A DNA stretch of 39,302 bases, from the NCBI RefSeq assembly GCF_014596525.1, contig NZ_MSJP01000112.1:1-39302 (forward strand), written 5' to 3'. The position numbers and the translations under genes are program-made. Source of the stretch: Streptomyces sp. CBMA291 (lineage in GTDB: Bacteria > Actinomycetota > Actinomycetes > Streptomycetales > Streptomycetaceae). Shown here in pieces: positions 35,775 to 39,302 of this stretch. Numbering within the stretch: the first letter of the stretch is position 1; each line of letters begins with the position of its first letter. Below the pieces are notes generated by a model, which was given only the letters and a program-made list of their open reading frames with translations, had not been told where the DNA came from and searched no databases.

Positions 35775-38700
35775 CTACGCGCGCGTGGCGGGGGTCAGCG
35801 GCGGTACGGGTGTCGCCTCCACCGAGCGGGCCGCCCGGTCGAGGGCGCTCGCGAGCAGGGCCAGGTCCGTCGGTCCGTTGCCCAGCTCCCGGACCGGGCG
35901 GCGGGTGGGCGGATCACCCATCCGCTCCCACTCCAGCGGGACCACCGTCGGCCGGAGCGTCGCCGTCCGGGGGATGCGGCCGGTCACCCGGCCCGCCTGG
36001 AACGGCGTCACCCGCCCGTCCGGATGCCCGAGGCGCCCTCGCCCGGCGGCCGGTACCTCGGGCCCGGCGACCGCCGGAGGCGGGTCGAGCACGATCCGCA
36101 GCCGGGCGCCGTGCGCCAGCTCGGTGTCGGCGGTCCTGTCCGGCCGCGACGAGGTCGCGACGAGGTGCACCCCGAGCCGCTCTCCGTTCCGCGCGACGGC
36201 TTCGAGGGCCCGTACGACGGAGCCCGCGGCGGGCCGCCCGGGGGCGCCGAGCGCGGGGGCGACCAGCGCGTCGAAGTCGTCGACGAGAACGACGAGCCGG
36301 GGCAGATACCCGGCCGAGCCGCCTCGGCCGACCCCCGCCTCACCCCCGGCGACCGGATCTCCCGCACGGTAGGTCCGACTGCTCGCGGCCCCGTCCAGGC
36401 CACCGTCCCCGGCACGGGGGATCCGGCCGGAGTGACCTCCGAGGTCGCCGTCCCCGGTGCGGTAGGTCCGACTGCTCGCGGTCCCGCCGAGGTCGCCGTG
36501 GCCGGTGCGGGGAACGCGGCCGTTGGTCTGCCCGCCCGGGTCGCCGTCCCCGGTGCGGTAGGTCCGGCTGCTCGCGGTCCCGCCGAGGTCGCCTTCCGCC
36601 GCCCGGGAGACTCGGCCGCCGGCGTGGCCCTCCAGGTCGCCGTCCCCGGCGCGCGGGATCCGGCCGCTCGTCCGACCGCCCAGGTCGCCTTCCCCCGTGC
36701 GGGTGAACCGGCCGCTCGGGTGGCCGCCGAGGTCGCCGTCCCCCGTCCGGGGGACCCGGCCGCTCGCGGGCGTGCCCGGGTCGTCGCCCGTGCGGAGCGT
36801 GCGGCTGCTCGGGCGGTCGTCGAGGAAGCCGCCGTCCCGGCGGGGCGGTCGCCCGCTCGGCGTGTCCGGACGGACGGCGTCACCGCCCGGCCGGATCCGG
36901 GCGCCGGAACGCTCGTCGGCCCCGCTCCCGGCTCCGGGGTGCGGGATCCGGCCGCTCACGGGCCCACCGAGGTCCTCGGCCCCCGGACCGCGCATACGCG
37001 AGCCCTCGGCGCCCGGACCGCGTACCCCGGAGTCCTCGGCGCCCGGGTGCGGGATCCGGCCGCTCGCGGACATCCCGAGGTCGCCCGGGTGGGAACCGTG
37101 CCCCTCCGCCGGGCCGCCGGGGTCGGCGTCACCGGTGCGGAGCGTGCGGCTGCTGGGGCGCGCGCGCAGGTCGTCCGCGCCGGGGTACGCGCCCCGGCCG
37201 CTCGTACGCCCGCCCTCGCCCGGGTAGGGCGTCCGGCCCTCGGCGTCTCCCGGGTACGCGCCCCGGCCGCTCCGCGCGCTCGGCAGGGAGCCGATCGAGC
37301 CGTCGCCGGTCCGGAGGGTCCGCCCGCTCGGGCGGTCCGTGAGGTCGCCGGGGTACGGGGTCCGGCCGCTCGCCCGGCCGCCCAGGTCGCCGGGGTACGC
37401 GCCGCGCCCCCCGGCCTCGCCCGGGTACGGCACGCGACCGCTCGTCCGGCCGTCGACGTCCCCCGGGTACGCGGGGCGGCGGCCGGTGCCGGAGGTCTCG
37501 TCCTCCGGGAGGCGGACGGTCACCCGGGGGCCCTGCGGGACCGACTCCGCCGCGCTCGCCCCGCGCTGGCCGATCATCCGGTCGCCCGAGGACGCCGTAC
37601 GCGGGCCCCGGCGGTCGGCGAAGTGCCCGTCGCCGAGCAGCTCGGCGCGCCGCTTCAGCTCCGCGCCCAGCGCCTGCGCGAACACCCGCATCCGCACCGG
37701 GTCCGATGCGATCAGATGCTCGGTGACGTGTGGCAGCTCCGTACAGGCCGCGAGTCCTTCGCCGCGCTCGCCGCCCGCCCCGTCCACCAGGAGCAGCCCG
37801 AGCCGGTCGGGGCGGCCGCCTGCCGCGAGGGAGGCGGCGATCGAACGGAGCAGCTCCGTGCGCCCGCTGCCCGGGGGCCCCTCGATCAGCAGGTGCGGGC
37901 CCTCCTGGGTGAGGTCCACCGCGAGCGGGCCGCGCGGTCCCGCGCCCAGGACGGCCGTGCCGTCCCCGGCCGAGGCCCAGCGGGCCATCAGGGAGGCGGG
38001 CGTGGCACGGGCGAGTCCCAGTTCGTCCAGGAGCCGCGCGGAGGGAGGCAGCGTGGAGGCGCGGGCGCCGGGCACCGCCGCCGCGTCCGTGCGCAGCGGG
38101 GCGAGCGCGCGCCCGAACCGGTCCGCCCAGGCGAGCGAGACCGCGTCGACCACACCCACGGTGCCGTGCCCCGCGATCCGTCCGCCCGCCGTCCTGAGCA
38201 GCCGCAGCGCGGTGGCCACGTCACCGCTGAGGAGCACGGCGGCCCCGCACTCGCGGAACGCGAGGGACGCGGTGCACGCCGACTCGTAGGTGGCGGCCAC
38301 CGGGGAGGCGGGGGAGGCGGGGGGCGCCTCCGCGAGACAGAGGAGGTGGATCCCGGCCGCCGGTCCGGCACCGGCAAGGCGCGCCACCGTCTCGCGCAGC
38401 GCGGAGGAGCCGGGGTCGCCGTCCACGATCACGACCGTGACCGGTCCCTCGTGCCGGGCGGCCGCCTCGGCGACGGCCGTGCGGTCGGCGCTGGGCCAGC
38501 CGGTCCCGAGCGGGCCGTCGTCGAGCCGCCGGGTCAGCTCCGCCGTACGGGCCTGGGCCTGCTCGCGGTCGTACGCGAGGAGCAGCCGGGTGTCCTGGCC
38601 GTGGGCGGGCCGGACGTGCGGGAGCCAGCCGAGCCAGCCCCAGGCCCGGCGCCGCTCGTCCAGCGAACGGTTCCGGTCGGCGCTGATGAGCACGATCTCC

Positions 38701-39302
38701 AGCTCGGCGGGGGAGTGCAGGGCGGCGAGCTGGGCGACGACCGAGCGGGCGAGACCGGCGAGCCGGTCGGCGGGCCCCGCGAGACCGAGCGAACCGGCCT
38801 CGCGCAGCCCCACGGTGACGGGCACTCCGGAGAGCGCGGCGCGGTCGGTGGTGCCGAGGCGGACCACGAGGGACTCGGGGTGGTCCCGGCCGCGCTCCCA
38901 GAGCCGGGGTCCCGGACCGAGGGCGGTGAGCAGGACGGTGGCCGGGTCGGGCCAGGTGTCGGGCGCCGGTGCGGGCGCGGCGGCGGTCTCCGGCACGTCG
39001 GACGAGGGCCGGGCGCCGATCCGGGTCTCCTGGGCGGGCCTGGGGTCCTCGACGGGGGCCGGAAGCTCCTCGCGTCCCCCTGTGAGGCGCCGGGCCCACG
39101 CGCTGATTCCCCGCCTGCCCCCGCGCGCTGCCGGGCCGGACGCGGAGCCCCGGTCCTTCCGGGCCCCGCCGTCGTGGTCCCCGGCGTTCCCGGGACGACC
39201 GGGACCGCCGTGCGGTCGGCCGGAGGAGGCGTCCTCGCGCGCGGGGCCGGGGCCACCGGCAGCACCGGGCCCCTGGCCCTCGCCGAGGCCGCCGACGCCG
39301 AC
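35775..39302 (-). CDS. FtsK/SpoIIIE-like P-loop protein with internal repeat array (5' end outside the window)
   Basis: The reading frame is open from the right window edge (no stop up to 39302) to TAG at 35775, at least 1175 codons; the real start is off the window. A GTG at 38996 is not needed as start. Numbering from 38996: an N-terminal part resembling EccC/FtsK-type proteins (LVVRLGTTDRAALSG; WLGWLPHVRP), then a degenerate Walker A GPPGSGRT (373-380) with Arg instead of Lys. Repeats fill about 505-883, and Walker B LVVLVDDFDALV starts at 901. Tail motifs VVRALEAVARNGERLGVHLVATSSRP follow. Such proteins are often linked to ESX/type VII secretion or DNA pumping, but the role here is unknown. 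Confidence 0.85.
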   Translation of the reverse strand, partial: VGVGGLGEGQGPGAAGGPGPAREDASSGRPHGGPGRPGNAGDHDGGARKDRGSASGPAARGGRRGISAWARRLTGGREELPAPVEDPRPAQETRIGARPSSDVPETAAAPAPAPDTWPDPATVLLTALGPGPRLWERGRDHPESLVVRLGTTDRAALSGVPVTVGLREAGSLGLAGPADRLAGLARSVVAQLAALHSPAELEIVLISADRNRSLDERRRAWGWLGWLPHVRPAHGQDTRLLLAYDREQAQARTAELTRRLDDGPLGTGWPSADRTAVAEAAARHEGPVTVVIVDGDPGSSALRETVARLAGAGPAAGIHLLCLAEAPPASPASPVAATYESACTASLAFRECGAAVLLSGDVATALRLLRTAGGRIAGHGTVGVVDAVSLAWADRFGRALAPLRTDAAAVPGARASTLPPSARLLDELGLARATPASLMARWASAGDGTAVLGAGPRGPLAVDLTQEGPHLLIEGPPGSGRTELLRSIAASLAAGGRPDRLGLLLVDGAGGERGEGLAACTELPHVTEHLIASDPVRMRVFAQALGAELKRRAELLGDGHFADRRGPRTASSGDRMIGQRGASAAESVPQGPRVTVRLPEDETSGTGRRPAYPGDVDGRTSGRVPYPGEAGGRGAYPGDLGGRASGRTPYPGDLTDRPSGRTLRTGDGSIGSLPSARSGRGAYPGDAEGRTPYPGEGGRTSGRGAYPGADDLRARPSSRTLRTGDADPGGPAEGHGSHPGDLGMSASGRIPHPGAEDSGVRGPGAEGSRMRGPGAEDLGGPVSGRIPHPGAGSGADERSGARIRPGGDAVRPDTPSGRPPRRDGGFLDDRPSSRTLRTGDDPGTPASGRVPRTGDGDLGGHPSGRFTRTGEGDLGGRTSGRIPRAGDGDLEGHAGGRVSRAAEGDLGGTASSRTYRTGDGDPGGQTNGRVPRTGHGDLGGTASSRTYRTGDGDLGGHSGRIPRAGDGGLDGAASSRTYRAGDPVAGGEAGVGRGGSAGYLPRLVVLVDDFDALVAPALGAPGRPAAGSVVRALEAVARNGERLGVHLVATSSRPDRTADTELAHGARLRIVLDPPPAVAGPEVPAAGRGRLGHPDGRVTPFQAGRVTGRIPRTATLRPTVVPLEWERMGDPPTRRPVRELGNGPTDLALLASALDRAARSVEATPVPPLTPATRA
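36351..36761 (-). repeat. 48-bp tandem repeats (16-residue units) inside the FtsK-like gene
   Basis: At least eight consecutive units of about 16 codons have the consensus GRxPRTGDGDLGGxxS, alternating with SRTYRTGDGDLGGTAS forms. One unit is 15 residues long. A 53-bp segment at 36445-36497 recurs at 36541-36593 with a single mismatch, so duplications are recent. Confidence 0.92.
36762..37484 (-). repeat. Older degenerate repeats (PYPGD/AYPGD units) inside the FtsK-like gene
   Basis: Next to the clean array, units of about 11-16 codons such as GRTPYPGDLTDRPS, GRGAYPGDAEGR, GRIPHPGAEDSG and SSRTLRTGD recur irregularly. The shared elements are SGR, YPGD and RTGD. The composition is Gly, Arg, Asp, Pro and Ser; no helix or hydrophobic core is predicted by eye. 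Confidence 0.8.

Noticed and set aside
36348..37484. CRISPR array as explanation for the 48-bp repeats
   Set aside because: Repeats are contiguous, coding in one open frame and degenerate, with no constant repeat/variable spacer alternation and no cas genes.

Overview
The window is a piece of a Streptomyces (or very close actinomycete) chromosome. The GC content is very high, third codon positions are almost all G or C, GTG starts are frequent, and long antisense shadow ORFs lie opposite nearly every gene. The gene order rrn end / moxR-type operon / mtrA-mtrB-lpqB / comF-like / hpf / secA is core actinobacterial synteny. The part mtrA-mtrB-lpqB-comF-hpf-secA matches the mycobacterial order from memory. 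I see no prophage, IS element, CRISPR array or tRNA.

Left part (1-5.6 kb): the 3' end of a 5S rRNA and its terminator, then a tightly coupled minus-strand operon. In transcription order it encodes a multi-pass membrane protein, a DUF4129 protein, a DUF4350 protein, a MoxR AAA+ ATPase and a DUF58 (vWA-like) protein. Two of the junctions are ATGA overlaps, as in a membrane-linked MoxR chaperone system. From 5.95 to 18.7 kb on the plus strand come the MtrA/MtrB two-component system and lipoprotein LpqB, a ComF-like phosphoribosyltransferase, the long ribosome hibernation factor HPF, an orphan NarL-type response regulator and SecA. An AlkX-type DNA glycosylase homologue and a GNAT acetyltransferase lie on the minus strand between the response regulator and secA.

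Middle (18.7-27.3 kb): an Rv3235-family protein facing secA across a 20-bp-arm bidirectional terminator, a DUF6912 protein, a HAD hydrolase, a DJ-1/PfpI protein and a very large NAD-dependent glutamate dehydrogenase (1656 aa). Right part (27.3-39.3 kb): a GT87-like membrane glycosyltransferase with a Wzm/Wzt-type polysaccharide ABC exporter, a divergent TetR regulator, and a three-gene sugar ABC importer (binding lipoprotein plus two permeases, no ATPase). The window ends inside a large FtsK/SpoIIIE-like protein gene that runs off the right edge.

The most unusual item is in that last gene. About 390 codons of degenerate repeats, including eight or nine clean copies of a 48-bp/16-residue unit, sit inside the ATPase domain between the Walker A-like loop (Lys replaced by Arg) and Walker B. 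The gene ends at a 70-bp near-perfect hairpin followed by an 8-bp tandem repeat. Other points of interest are a MalF-type permease with a large extracellular insertion, in-frame tandem repeats at the N-termini of several envelope proteins, a 10-bp direct repeat before mtrA that looks like an MtrA autoregulatory box, a 26-bp palindrome before the Rv3235-like gene, and paired candidate operators between tetR and the exporter operon.
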